Shown: piece by piece, positions 43,612-52,528 of the stretch
Layout of the letters: each line of letters opens with the position of its first letter
Position numbering within the stretch: the stretch's first letter is position 1
From: CAIXLI01 sp964587125
GTDB taxonomy: Bacteria > Pseudomonadota > Alphaproteobacteria > UBA9219
Length of the DNA: 64,000 nt
Assembly (NCBI GenBank): GCA_964587125.1
Contig: CAZPKC010000009.1
Span: 1-64,000 of the forward strand
Reading direction: 5' to 3'
Made by a program: the position numbers and the translations under genes
The notes under the pieces: model-generated
Told to the model about the DNA's origin: nothing
Database searches by the model: none
What the model saw: only the letters and a program-made list of their open reading frames with translations

Positions 43612-44400
43612 CTACTTCTTTTCCACCCCGACGCCTTTGCTCTGCAACAGGTTATAAGCGTCCTGATACCAATCGCTGCCGGGGAAGTTATACCCCAACA
43701 CGGCCGCGTTCTTCTTCGCCTCCTTAAACAGGCCGAGCGCCGTATAGCATTCAACCAAACGCTCTAAGGCTTCGGGCACGTGGCTCGTCGTCTGGAATTT
43801 GTCGATCACGGTTTTAAAGCGGCCAATAGCGGCGATATAAAGGTGCTGCTTGATGTAATAGCGGCCAACCTCCATCTCCGCGCCCGCCAGATGATCGTTG
43901 ATAAGGGAGATTTTCAGAACGGCGTCTTTGGCGTATTCCGTTTCGGGAAAACGCCTGACGACTTCCTGAAGCCCTTTCAAAGCGTCGCGCGCCGAGGCCT
44001 GATCGCGGCGCACGTCGGAAATGCGCTCGTAATTGCATAACGCGCGCAGGTAATAGGCGTAAGAGATGTCGCTGTTGCCCGGATGAAGTTCGATATACTG
44101 ATCGAGCGCCTTTATGGCCTCGTCATAGTCCATATTTTCGTAGTCGGCGTAAGCTTCCATAACCTCCGCCCGCGCCGCCCACTGCGAATACGGATGCTGG
44201 CGGTCGACTTCGGAAAACTGCTTGGCTGCCTCCTTGAAGTCCCCGTGATCGAGCGCATCGGTGGCCTTGGTGTAAAGAACGTCGACGGGCTCGTCGGGGG
44301 CTTCTTCCTTATCGTTGTCCCCCGCGCAGCCGGAAAGAGCCGCCAGAAAAACAAACGCAAGCAGGAATTTGGAAACCGAAGTCGTCGATGAAAGGCGCAT
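43612..44400 (-). CDS. bamD: Outer membrane assembly lipoprotein BamD
   Basis: Lipoprotein of the BAM complex that inserts beta-barrel proteins into the outer membrane. From ATG 44400 the product is 262 residues, beginning with a signal peptide and lipobox (FVFLAALSGC). The mature part consists of TPR-like repeats, with YTKATDALDHGDFKEAAKQFSEVDRQHPYSQWA near residue 40 and VLGYNFPGSDWYQDAYNLL at the end. A TTG at 44415 is a less likely start. It lies between lpxC and recN as usual. Confidence 0.95.
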   Translation of the reverse strand: MRLSSTTSVSKFLLAFVFLAALSGCAGDNDKEEAPDEPVDVLYTKATDALDHGDFKEAAKQFSEVDRQHPYSQWAARAEVMEAYADYENMDYDEAIKALDQYIELHPGNSDISYAYYLRALCNYERISDVRRDQASARDALKGLQEVVRRFPETEYAKDAVLKISLINDHLAGAEMEVGRYYIKQHLYIAAIGRFKTVIDKFQTTSHVPEALERLVECYTALGLFKEAKKNAAVLGYNFPGSDWYQDAYNLLQSKGVGVEKK

Positions 44401-44451
44401 GGAATCAACCGGCAAGTTTGATTTCCGGTTTATAGCATGAATTTGGGGTTA

Positions 44452-45417
44452 TTAAGCAACAGTCGCTTCAAGAGAGTCCATGCCGCCTTCAACGACGCGC
44501 CAAGCCTGCGGCGTCTCGAATAAAGCGCGCAAGAGGCGGTTGTTCAAAGCATGACCGCTGCAAAGGCCTTCAAAATGGCCGCGAAGGCGCATCCCCGCCA
44601 AAGCCAGATCGCCGATGGCGTCGAGAACCTTGTGGCGGGCGAATTCGTTGCTGTAGCGCAGGCCGCCTTCGTTAAGGACGACGTCGCCTTTGATGATGAT
44701 CGAATTATCGAGCGAACCGCCCCGCGCCAGTCCCCGTTTCTGCAGTTGATCGACTTCCTCGAAGAAACCGAAGGTGCGCGCGCGGCTGACTTCGCTTTTA
44801 AACGCGGAAGGCGACAACGTCACATCGCAGCTTTGCGTCTTGATGGGAGCGCGGTCGAAATTGATCGTCACGCTGTAGCGCGCGGCGTCGGCCGGAGACA
44901 AGCGCGCCCGTTTTCCTTCGCATTCGACTTCGACGGGGGACAGAATTTCGATTTCGCGCCTTGGCGCGTCTTGCTCGGCCGATCCGGCGACCTCAAGCAG
45001 AAAAACGAAGGAGTCCGCGCTTCCGTCCATCACCGGAACTTCGCCGCCATCGATCTCGATCCGCACATTGTCGATGCCGGAAGCGGAAATCGCCGCCATA
45101 AGATGCTCGACGGTCGAAACCTTGCCACCATGATCGTTGCCGATAACGGTGCAGAGTTTCGTATCGACGACGTTATCCCAACGCGCCCTGATCTCGCGCG
45201 CGCCGTTAAGCAGATCGGTGCGAACGAAAACGATGCCGGTATCTTCTGCGGCAGGGCACAGGCGTAACCGAACGCGCTCGCCCGAATGAACGCCTACACC
45301 CGAACATTCGACCGCTTTGGCCAGAGTTTTCTGCAAGGGCGCGCGCGCCAATCCTAAAACGGAAGGCAGAACTTGATCCTTTGAACTCAGCCTATCGGAG
45401 GCTCTATCGTATGACAT
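44452..45417 (-). CDS. lpxC: UDP-3-O-acyl-N-acetylglucosamine deacetylase
   Basis: Zinc amidase of the first committed step of lipid A synthesis. The zinc motif is VEHLMAA, and the other metal ligands lie in HKVLDAIGDLALAG. LQKTLAKAVECSGVGVHSGE is the family N-terminus. The ATG at 45417 has an AGGA upstream and gives 321 residues; a reading from 45525 adds a cysteine-rich leader unlike the family. It heads the lpxC-bamD-recN unit. A 279-base divergent intergenic region lies upstream, with no further gene seen. Confidence 0.96.
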   Translation of the reverse strand: MSYDRASDRLSSKDQVLPSVLGLARAPLQKTLAKAVECSGVGVHSGERVRLRLCPAAEDTGIVFVRTDLLNGAREIRARWDNVVDTKLCTVIGNDHGGKVSTVEHLMAAISASGIDNVRIEIDGGEVPVMDGSADSFVFLLEVAGSAEQDAPRREIEILSPVEVECEGKRARLSPADAARYSVTINFDRAPIKTQSCDVTLSPSAFKSEVSRARTFGFFEEVDQLQKRGLARGGSLDNSIIIKGDVVLNEGGLRYSNEFARHKVLDAIGDLALAGMRLRGHFEGLCSGHALNNRLLRALFETPQAWRVVEGGMDSLEATVA

Positions 45418-45696
45418 AAGCGCGCACATCCTAAATTTTGGACAATATCCGGAAACTTGGGCGGAGCAGGCGTGCTCCAGCGCCGTACATGTACCCCCGA
45501 CAGCGCCGCAACAAAAGACAAGCATTCTTACGGTTTGTTACGCTTACAACCAATTGATATTAATCAGACTTTTGTCTATTTTGACAAAATACCGAAGACC
45601 AAAGCGCGAACATTCACTCTTTTTTTACCGTCCTTGACGCATGTTAACCACGTATTGCTTGTTTAGTCTCTTAAGAAGTCAAAAAGGGGAAGTCTC

Positions 45697-45951
45697 ATGT
45701 CCGCAAAGACGCTATTTGGAAAAACGGTTATGATTCTGGGACTGATCGCTCTGACAGGGTGTTCCGATTTAACCCCCCAAGAACAGCGGATGGTTACGGG
45801 CGCCGCCGCCGGCACGGCAGTTGGCGCGCTCGGCACCGTCATGATGGGCGGGTGCGTCGCTTGCGGAGCTGCAATAGGCGGCGCGGCGGGAACGGGGGTC
45901 GGTTATATTATGGACCAGATGGACCCGTCGCCGGGACATTCTTCAAAGTAA
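45697..45951 (+). CDS. Small glycine-zipper lipoprotein
   Basis: An 84-residue protein with a signal peptide and lipobox (GLIALTGC), so the mature form would be a lipid-anchored peptide of about 63 residues. Its hydrophobic part is glycine- and alanine-rich (GAAAGTAVGALGTV and GAAIGGAAGTGVGYIMDQM), resembling glycine-zipper proteins such as YMGG-like or 17 kDa antigen-type envelope proteins. A GGGGAAG ribosome binding site precedes the ATG. The role is unknown; probably envelope structure or stress. It is five bases upstream of the NrtR-like gene. Confidence 0.75.
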   Translation: MSAKTLFGKTVMILGLIALTGCSDLTPQEQRMVTGAAAGTAVGALGTVMMGGCVACGAAIGGAAGTGVGYIMDQMDPSPGHSSK

Positions 45952-45955
45952 TCCT

Positions 45956-46840
45956 ATGAAGCCGAAAGAACTTTCGGCGGTTCCTATCGAACTCAACGCC
46001 GTAATCGTCGCCGTCTCGGATGGAGAACCTTATCTCCTGACCGACGAAAAACTTGCCTTGCCTTCCGGACCGTTCGAAACGGCGCACCGCACGTTGGAGC
46101 AAGGCTTGCGCGCATGGGCCAAGTTGAAAGGCCATCAATCCCTTGGTTATGTCGAACAGCTTTATACTTTTGCCGACCGCGACCGCACAACTCTCGGTAA
46201 ACGCGCCGTTTCGATCGGCTATCTGGCGCTGGTTTATGAATCGGCGAAGAATTTGGGCGGAGCGTGGTCTCACTGGTATCTACATTTCCCGTGGGAAGAT
46301 CATCGCCGAGGCGCTCCCGAGATCATCGCCCAAACCATCATGCCCGCGCTGACCGCGTGGAAGAACGCGGCATCCGACAGTAAAGAAAAACGAGCGCGCG
46401 CCCAGCGCATCGGCATCGCCTTTCCCTCAGACCCGCGCTTATGGAACGAAGAACTTGTTTTGCAGCGTTATGAACTTTTATGGGAAGCGGGAAAGAGGAA
46501 CAAAATCGCGCTGGGGCTCCCCATGCCCTTCGATCATCGGCGCATAGTTGCCACGGCCATGGCGCGGCTTCGCGCCAAGATCAAATACCGCCCCGTCGTG
46601 TTCGAACTTTTGCCTCCGCAGTTCACGTTGTTGCGCCTACAAAACACGGTCGAGGCTCTGGCGGGAGTACGCTTGCACAAACAAAATTTCCGGCGTCTTG
46701 TCGAAGCGCAGGGACTGGTCGAGGAAACGGGGGCGATCGAAAGCGGCGCTTCGGGCCGTCCCGCCAAATTATTCGCCTTCCGCCATAAAGTTCTGCAGGA
46801 ACGCGCGGTTGCGGGAACGAAGTTATCGAGAACGAATTAG
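45956..46840 (+). CDS. NAD regulator, NUDIX-related with winged-helix C-terminus
   Basis: A 294-residue protein of the COG4111/NrtR-like class common in alphaproteobacteria. The N-terminal 150 residues form a NUDIX-like domain (NAVIVAVSDGEPYLLTD, EQGLRAWAKLKGHQSLGYVEQLYTF), but the canonical GX5EX7REUXEEXGU box is degenerate, suggesting ligand sensing rather than hydrolysis. The C-terminal part carries a winged-helix segment ending SGRPAKLFAFRHKVLQERAV. Likely regulates NAD-related genes. Overlap with the repeat at 46836 begins at its stop codon. Confidence 0.78.
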   Translation: MKPKELSAVPIELNAVIVAVSDGEPYLLTDEKLALPSGPFETAHRTLEQGLRAWAKLKGHQSLGYVEQLYTFADRDRTTLGKRAVSIGYLALVYESAKNLGGAWSHWYLHFPWEDHRRGAPEIIAQTIMPALTAWKNAASDSKEKRARAQRIGIAFPSDPRLWNEELVLQRYELLWEAGKRNKIALGLPMPFDHRRIVATAMARLRAKIKYRPVVFELLPPQFTLLRLQNTVEALAGVRLHKQNFRRLVEAQGLVEETGAIESGASGRPAKLFAFRHKVLQERAVAGTKLSRTN

Positions 46841-46902
46841 CGTTTTTTTTTAGCGAAACAAGCCTTTCGGGCTTGGTTCGCTAAAGAAAATTGCACATTA
46901 AT
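46836..46902. repeat. Dispersed hairpin repeat, copy A
   Basis: Starts within the stop codon of the NrtR-like gene and contains a 14-bp stem with one mismatch (TAGCGAA-CAAGCC, loop TTTCG, GGCTTG-TTCGCTA). The left 31 bases are highly similar to the reverse complement of 57518-57548 (copy B). The T run precedes rather than follows the hairpin on the plus strand, so it is not a standard terminator for the upstream gene. Confidence 0.5.
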
Positions 46903-46923
46903 CTGGACTTATATGGTACAGAT
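46890..46923 (+). promoter_or_regulatory. Possible promoter and operator of the SUF operon
   Basis: An inverted repeat ATCTG (46901-46905) and CAGAT (46919-46923) separated by 13 bases lies 16 bases before the start of the Rrf2 regulator gene. A TTGCAC at 46890 and TATGGT at 46911 could be -35 and -10 boxes, with a short 15-base spacer. Autoregulation by an Rrf2 protein through such a site is plausible, but no consensus proves it. Confidence 0.25.
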
Positions 46924-46939
46924 TGATAATATCCTGTTT

Positions 46940-47368
46940 ATGTTACGTCTTGGACGCCTCACCGACTATGCCGTCACCCTCCTTTCGCATATGGGAAGCA
47001 AAGGCGAAGGAACTTTATGGGCGGCATCCGGCCTTGCCGAATCATCGGGCTTGCCGATGCCGACCGTAGCCAAAGTTTTAAAGCTTCTGGCCAAAGGCGG
47101 TCTGGTTTCGGCACAGCGCGGCGCTTTGGGCGGTTATAAGCTGGCGCGGCGCGCTTCGGAAATCAAGATCGCGGAAATCATCGAAGCGATGGACGGCCCC
47201 ATTGCCATTACCGATTGTTCGCACGGCAGCGCGCACGAAAATTGCAAAATCCAAAGCCTTTGCCCCATGAGTTTCGGATGGAACAAAGTCAACGTGGCAG
47301 TACAAGATGCCTTAAAGAAAGTAACTTTGGCCGAAATGTTCAAAACGCCATTTATCGAGGGTCCCTAA
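46940..47368 (+). CDS. Rrf2-family transcriptional regulator of the SUF operon
   Basis: Winged-helix regulator of 142 residues. The start MLRLGRLTDYAVTLLSHM is the standard Rrf2 opening; a reading from 46913 adds nine residues. The recognition helix region is LPMPTVAKVLKLLAKGGLV. Three cysteines in DCSHGSAHENCKIQSLC (spacing C-X8-C-X5-C) fit a bound iron-sulfur cluster, as in IscR and related SUF regulators. It sits two bases upstream of sufB, so it should sense Fe-S status and control the operon. Confidence 0.9.
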   Translation: MLRLGRLTDYAVTLLSHMGSKGEGTLWAASGLAESSGLPMPTVAKVLKLLAKGGLVSAQRGALGGYKLARRASEIKIAEIIEAMDGPIAITDCSHGSAHENCKIQSLCPMSFGWNKVNVAVQDALKKVTLAEMFKTPFIEGP

Positions 47369-47369
47369 C

Positions 47370-48833
47370 ATGCCCTCTAACACGAAAGCGCTGGCCAAAG
47401 ACCTGGCCGAACAAAAGTATAAATTCGGCTTCATCACCGCAATCGAGGAGGATACCGCGCCGGTTGGCCTGAACGAAGACATCATCCGCTTCATCTCGGC
47501 GAAAAAAAACGAACCCAAATGGCTTCTCGACTGGCGGCTGAAAGCCTTCCGCCATTGGCTGACGATGACCGAGCCGAGTTGGGCGAAAATCCATTACCCG
47601 AAAATCGATTATCAAAGCGCGTCGTATTTCTCGGCGCCCAAGCAAAAGAAAAAGCCGCAAACGCTCGCCGAAGTCGATCCCGAACTTTTGAAAACCTACG
47701 CGAAACTCGGCATTCCTCTTGAGGAACAAAAGGTTTTGGCAGGCGTGACCGACCGTCGCGTTGCGGTCGATGCCGTTTTCGACAGCGTCTCGGTCGCCAC
47801 AACATACAAGAAAGAACTCGAATCCCACGGCATTCTTTTTTGCCCGATATCCGAAGCGGTTTTGAACCACCCCGCTCTTGTTAAAAAATATCTCGGCTCC
47901 GTCGTGCCAACAACGGATAATTTCTTCGCCGCACTGAACTCCGCCGTTTTTACGGACGGATCGTTCGTTTATATCCCAAAAGGAGTGCGCTGTCCGATGG
48001 AGCTTTCGACTTATTTCCGCATCAACGCCGAAAACACGGGGCAGTTCGAGCGCACGCTGATTATCGCCGACGAAGGCGCGAGCGTAAGTTATCTGGAAGG
48101 CTGCACGGCGCCCAAGCGCGACGAACATCAATTGCACGCGGCCGTTGTCGAACTGGTCGCTCTCGACGACGCTTCAATCAAATATTCGACGGTGCAAAAC
48201 TGGTATCCTGGCGACGCGTCCGGCAAAGGCGGCGTTTATAATTTCGTGACGAAGCGCGGCGCGTGCCGCGGCAAGCGGTCGAAAATCTCGTGGACGCAAG
48301 TCGAAACCGGTTCGGCGATCACGTGGAAATATCCGGGCTGCATCCTGCAAGGCGACAATTCGGTGGGCGAATTCTATTCGGTCGCTATTACGAATAATTA
48401 TCAGCAGGCCGATACCGGAACCAAAATGATCCACATCGGCAAGAACACGCACTCGACAATCATCTCCAAAGGCATCAGCGCCGGACACGCGCAGAACACG
48501 TATCGCGGCCTCGTGAAAATCCTGCGCACGGCCAAGGGAGCCAAAAACAAAACGCAATGCGATAGCCTTTTGATCGGCGATACATGCGGCGCGCATACGG
48601 TTCCCTATATCGAATCGCGCCAGCCCCAATCGCGCACCGAGCACGAAGCGACGACATCGAAAGTCAGCGAAGATCAACTTTTTTATTGCCGTCAGCGCGG
48701 CCTTTCCACCGAAGAAGCGATGGCTTTGATCGTCAACGGCTTTTGCAAGGAAGTTTTGCAGGAATTGCCGATGGAATTCGCCGTCGAGGCGCAAAAACTT
48801 GTCGGCATTAGTTTGGAAGGAAGCGTGGGATGA
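47370..48833 (+). CDS. sufB: Fe-S cluster assembly protein SufB
   Basis: Scaffold subunit of the SufBCD complex that builds new Fe-S clusters. The 487-residue protein has the family beta-helix core with IPKGVRCPMELSTYFRINAENTG and the conserved YLEGCTAPKRDEHQLHAAVVE, plus the RGLSTEEAMALIVNGFCKEVLQELPMEF C-terminus. The next gene sufC overlaps its stop. Start ATG at 47370 follows the regulator gene immediately. Confidence 0.97.
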   Translation: MPSNTKALAKDLAEQKYKFGFITAIEEDTAPVGLNEDIIRFISAKKNEPKWLLDWRLKAFRHWLTMTEPSWAKIHYPKIDYQSASYFSAPKQKKKPQTLAEVDPELLKTYAKLGIPLEEQKVLAGVTDRRVAVDAVFDSVSVATTYKKELESHGILFCPISEAVLNHPALVKKYLGSVVPTTDNFFAALNSAVFTDGSFVYIPKGVRCPMELSTYFRINAENTGQFERTLIIADEGASVSYLEGCTAPKRDEHQLHAAVVELVALDDASIKYSTVQNWYPGDASGKGGVYNFVTKRGACRGKRSKISWTQVETGSAITWKYPGCILQGDNSVGEFYSVAITNNYQQADTGTKMIHIGKNTHSTIISKGISAGHAQNTYRGLVKILRTAKGAKNKTQCDSLLIGDTCGAHTVPYIESRQPQSRTEHEATTSKVSEDQLFYCRQRGLSTEEAMALIVNGFCKEVLQELPMEFAVEAQKLVGISLEGSVG

Positions 48834-49582
48834 CTCTTGAAATAAGAAATTTGCACGCCGGCATCGGCGGCAAGGAAATTCTGAAAGGCATCGACCTTAT
48901 TGTGCCAATGGGTCAGATTCATGCCATTATGGGGCCGAACGGCTCCGGCAAAAGCACGTTGTCCTATGTCCTTTCGGGCCGCGCGGGATACGACGTGACC
49001 GAGGGCAGCGTGACGTGGGGCGGCAAGGATTTGCTCAAACTTTCGCCTGAAGAACGCGCGGCATCGGGCGTTTTTCTGGCGATGCAGTATCCCGTCGAAA
49101 TTCCGGGCGTCAGCAATATGACGTTTCTGAAAACCGCGTTGAACGCGATACGCAAATCGCGCGGAGAAAGCGAACTGGATGCCATGCAAATGCTGAAGCT
49201 TCTGCGCGGCAAGGCCAAAGCCATCGGCCTTTCGGAAGACATGCTGAAACGCGCGGTCAACGTCGGCTTTTCAGGCGGCGAGAAAAAACGCAACGAGATT
49301 TTGCAAATGGCCGTTCTGGAACCCTCCTTATGCATCCTAGACGAAACCGACAGCGGCCTCGATATCGACGCCCTGAAAATAGTCGCCGACGGGGTTAACG
49401 CCTTGCGCTCGCCCATCAGATCGATGCTCGTCATCACGCATTACCAGCGCCTTCTCGATTACATCACGCCCGACGCGGTTCACGTTCTTGCCTACGGCAA
49501 AATCCGCAAAAGCGGCGGCGCGGAATTGGCGCGCGAGTTGGAAGAAAAAGGCTATGTCGATTTTGCAAGCGAGGCGGCGTGA
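48830..49582 (+). CDS. sufC: Fe-S cluster assembly ATPase SufC
   Basis: ABC-type ATPase of the SufBCD complex, 250 residues. Walker A is GPNGSGKST at residues 34-42, the signature is FSGGEKKRNEILQM, and Walker B is LCILDETDSGLDIDAL. It overlaps sufB by four bases and the following HAD gene by four bases (GTGA at 49579-49582). Confidence 0.97.
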   Translation: MTLEIRNLHAGIGGKEILKGIDLIVPMGQIHAIMGPNGSGKSTLSYVLSGRAGYDVTEGSVTWGGKDLLKLSPEERAASGVFLAMQYPVEIPGVSNMTFLKTALNAIRKSRGESELDAMQMLKLLRGKAKAIGLSEDMLKRAVNVGFSGGEKKRNEILQMAVLEPSLCILDETDSGLDIDALKIVADGVNALRSPIRSMLVITHYQRLLDYITPDAVHVLAYGKIRKSGGAELARELEEKGYVDFASEAA

Positions 49583-50262
49583 CGGGCAAAAAAGATAATC
49601 TCATCGTTTTCGATTGGAACGGCACGCTTTTGGCCGACACGACCGCTTGCCTGAATGCGGCGAATGCGGTCCTTGAAACGCTCGGCGCGCCTAAAGTCAC
49701 CCGCGCGCGTTACCAGCGTCATTATACGATGCCTTTATACCGTTTATATCACGCGCTGGGCGTCGATCCCGGCGTCTTGATGGCGCGAGAACATGAAATT
49801 CACCCCTTGTTTCATAAAACCTACGATTCTGCGACGATCCGCCTCAGGCGAGGCGCAAAAGCAACTTTGCAAACGCTGCGCCTTGCATCGTACAAATCCA
49901 TCATTCTGAGCAATTACATCATCCGCAGCATCGAAGAGCAGGCGAAGCGCCTGGGCATACGCGAGAATTTTCACGAGATTATCGCTTTCGATACCGGCAG
50001 CGCCACTTTTCGCGAACGCGCGAAGGGCGCACGCCTGAAAAATTATCTGCAAGCGAATCCGCCGCGCGCTTGCATCATCATCGGCGATAGCGAAGAAGAA
50101 ATAGAAATTGGCCGCGATTTGGGTTTGGTCACTATCGCCATTACCGACGGCATGTGTTCGACCTCCCGCTTACGCGCGATGAAGCCCGACTTTCTGGTTC
50201 GCACGCTGGAGCAAGTTCCCGCTATCGCGGACCGCGTGTTCGGCGGAAAGAAGGCTGCATGA
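49579..50262 (+). CDS. HAD-superfamily hydrolase embedded in the SUF operon
   Basis: A 227-residue HAD protein with motif I FDWNGTLLADT (Asp12; the second acidic residue is Asn14, as in one HAD group), motif II SNY in KSIILSNYIIRS, and motif IV IIIGDSEEEIEIGRDLG. It resembles phosphoglycolate phosphatase-like enzymes. It starts with GTG overlapping the sufC stop and ends in an ATGA overlap with sufD, so it is translated as part of the operon. A link to Fe-S assembly is not known to me; the coupling is suggestive. Confidence 0.82.
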   Translation: MTGKKDNLIVFDWNGTLLADTTACLNAANAVLETLGAPKVTRARYQRHYTMPLYRLYHALGVDPGVLMAREHEIHPLFHKTYDSATIRLRRGAKATLQTLRLASYKSIILSNYIIRSIEEQAKRLGIRENFHEIIAFDTGSATFRERAKGARLKNYLQANPPRACIIIGDSEEEIEIGRDLGLVTIAITDGMCSTSRLRAMKPDFLVRTLEQVPAIADRVFGGKKAA

Positions 50263-51311
50263 CCCTCGCCGCTTTCATCGACCGCAGCCGCCGCGACAAG
50301 GAAGATTGGAAATATACCGATCTGGAAGCGCTGCTCAAGACTCCGCGCCCGCGCCTCGTTCCTTTCAAACTGCGGGAGAAAAATTCGGACACGCGCCTCG
50401 TTTTCATGAACGGCATTTTCCAATCCAAAATGTCGCGGTTCGGTACAACGCCATCCTGCATTTTAATGGGCGATCTGGAGTCGGGATACAAACTGACGTT
50501 GGGCGAGCAAACCTGCCTTGTCACGCAACCCATTGAGATGGTTTTCGCCGCCGACAAAAACGCGGCGCAGGAAATTTCGATAAAGCTTTCCATCGACATT
50601 GGCGCCAACGGGCGGCTGTCTCTTCTGGAAAAGCATCTGGCTTCGAACGTCCCCGTGACAATCGAAACCGACATTACCTTGCGACCGCGCGCGAAGTTTC
50701 TGCACGGGAAGATCATGAGCGGCGGAACGCATCTGGCGACACATCAGGTTCGCGTCGCAACCGGCGGATATTACAACAATTTTTCGCTTTTGCGCGGCGG
50801 CGTTCCCGCGCGCAACGAACTCAACATTTCACTCGAAGGCGAAGAAGCTCAGGCCGCATTGGACGGCATCATGCTTCTGCAAAATCATGAACACGCCGAC
50901 ACCAAGACGCACATCGCGCACCAAGCCCCCCGCTGCACCAGCCGCCAGGTTTACAAAACCGTCTTGAACGGCCACTCGCGCGGCGTGTTTCAAGGTAAAA
51001 TCACGGTGGCTCCGGATGCGCAGAAAAGCGACGGCTATCAGTTAAGCCGCGCTTTGCTTTTATCCGACCGCGCCGAAATGGATGCGAAGCCGGAGCTTGA
51101 AATTTTTGCCGACGACGTGAAATGCAGCCACGGCAACGCGATCGGCGATTTGGACGAAGACGCGATGTTCTATTTACGCTCGCGCGGGATCGAAGAAGAT
51201 CAAGCGCGCGCATTGCTCATCGAAGGCTTTGTTTCGGAAACGCTGGATGAAATTCGCGTCGAGGAATGGCGCGATATTTTCCGCCGAGAGATTGAGGAAT
51301 GGACGAAATGA
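50259..51311 (+). CDS. sufD: Fe-S cluster assembly protein SufD
   Basis: Partner of SufB in the SufBCD scaffold. The 350-residue product begins MTLAAFIDRSRRDKEDWKYTDL, the WKYT part being typical, and has the beta-helix core with HIAHQAPRCTSRQVYKTVLNG and the C-terminal VKCSHGNAIGDLDEDAMFYLRSRGI with the conserved His and Cys. It is shorter than many SufD proteins because the N-terminal helical domain is reduced. The start at 50259 overlaps the HAD gene; an upstream reading is not supported. Confidence 0.94.
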   Translation: MTLAAFIDRSRRDKEDWKYTDLEALLKTPRPRLVPFKLREKNSDTRLVFMNGIFQSKMSRFGTTPSCILMGDLESGYKLTLGEQTCLVTQPIEMVFAADKNAAQEISIKLSIDIGANGRLSLLEKHLASNVPVTIETDITLRPRAKFLHGKIMSGGTHLATHQVRVATGGYYNNFSLLRGGVPARNELNISLEGEEAQAALDGIMLLQNHEHADTKTHIAHQAPRCTSRQVYKTVLNGHSRGVFQGKITVAPDAQKSDGYQLSRALLLSDRAEMDAKPELEIFADDVKCSHGNAIGDLDEDAMFYLRSRGIEEDQARALLIEGFVSETLDEIRVEEWRDIFRREIEEWTK

Positions 51312-52528
51312 CATTTAACGCCGAAATTATCCGCAAAGATTTTCCCATACTCGCGCAGAGCGTCCACGGGCATCCTTTGGCCTATCTCGACACGGGCGCG
51401 AGCGCGCAGAAACCAAGCAAAGTTATCGACGCAATGTCCCGCTTCATGAAAACCGATTATTCCAACATTCATCGGGGCGTGCACGAACTCAGCCAGCGCG
51501 CGACGAACCGATACGAAGCGGTGCGCCCCCTTGTCCAGCGCTTCGTCAACGCCGAGCACGAAGACGAGATTATCTTCACCCACGGCGCTACGGAATCCGC
51601 CAATCTCGTCGCGCAAACGTGGGGCCGCAAGTTTCTGAAATCGGGCGACGAAATCGTCCTCACCGCGCTCGAGCATCACGCGAACATCGTGCCGTGGCAA
51701 ATGCTGCGCGAGCAAATCGGCGTGACCTTACGCGTCGTGCCGGTGACGCCCGAAGGCGAAGTGCGCCTCGAAGACGTTAAATCCGTGTTGTCTCCCAAAA
51801 CGAAACTTATCGCCTTCGCGCACGTATCGAATGTTTTGGGAACCATTTTGCCCGCCAAGGAAATCGCGGCATTGGCGCACAGCGTTGGCGCTTTGGCATT
51901 AATGGACGGCGCGCAATCGATCAGCCATATGCCGGTCGACGTGCGCGATCTCGACGCCGATTTCTTCTTTTTCTCCGGTCACAAGCTCTACGGCCCCACC
52001 GGCATCGGCGTTTTGTATGGCAAGCGCAAGATTCTGGCGCAAATGCCTCCCTATCAAGGCGGCGGCGACATGATCGCCTCCGTCACTTTCGCGGAAACGA
52101 CGTTCAAAGACCCTCCGCATCGCTTCGAAGCCGGAACGCCTCCGATCACCGAAGTTATCGGCCTCGGCGCGGCGATTGATTACGTCTCGGCTATCGGAAT
52201 GCAAAACATCGCCGATTACGAAGACGAACTTCTGGCCTATGCGACAAAAAAACTTTCGTCTATCGAAGGCCTCCGCATCGTCGGAACGGCTGCAAAAAAA
52301 TCCGGCATCGTCTCTTTTATTATGTCTCAGGCGCATCCACATGATATCGGCACGATCCTCGACCGTCATGGAGTCGCCATCCGCGCGGGACATCATTGCG
52401 CCCAGCCCTTGATGGAGCATCTGGGCTTGGTGGCGACGGCCCGCGCTTCGTTCGGCCTTTATACGACGCGCAAAGACATCGACGCGCTGGTCAAAGCCGT
52501 CAAGAAAGTGAAGGAGATATTCGGATGA
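51308..52528 (+). CDS. sufS: Cysteine desulfurase SufS
   Basis: PLP enzyme that releases sulfur from cysteine for Fe-S assembly. From the ATG at 51308 the protein has 406 residues. The PLP lysine lies in FFSGHKLYGPTGIGVLYGK, and the active-site cysteine in RAGHHCAQPLMEHLG, the group II desulfurase pattern. THGATESANLVAQTWG and EHHANIVPWQ are also characteristic. It overlaps sufD (ATGA) and sufU. Confidence 0.97.
   Translation: MTFNAEIIRKDFPILAQSVHGHPLAYLDTGASAQKPSKVIDAMSRFMKTDYSNIHRGVHELSQRATNRYEAVRPLVQRFVNAEHEDEIIFTHGATESANLVAQTWGRKFLKSGDEIVLTALEHHANIVPWQMLREQIGVTLRVVPVTPEGEVRLEDVKSVLSPKTKLIAFAHVSNVLGTILPAKEIAALAHSVGALALMDGAQSISHMPVDVRDLDADFFFFSGHKLYGPTGIGVLYGKRKILAQMPPYQGGGDMIASVTFAETTFKDPPHRFEAGTPPITEVIGLGAAIDYVSAIGMQNIADYEDELLAYATKKLSSIEGLRIVGTAAKKSGIVSFIMSQAHPHDIGTILDRHGVAIRAGHHCAQPLMEHLGLVATARASFGLYTTRKDIDALVKAVKKVKEIFG

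Noticed and set aside
46841..46890. Intrinsic terminator of the NrtR-like gene
   Set aside because: The hairpin is strong, but the T run lies before it on the transcribed strand, so it does not meet the terminator pattern; treated as a repeat instead.
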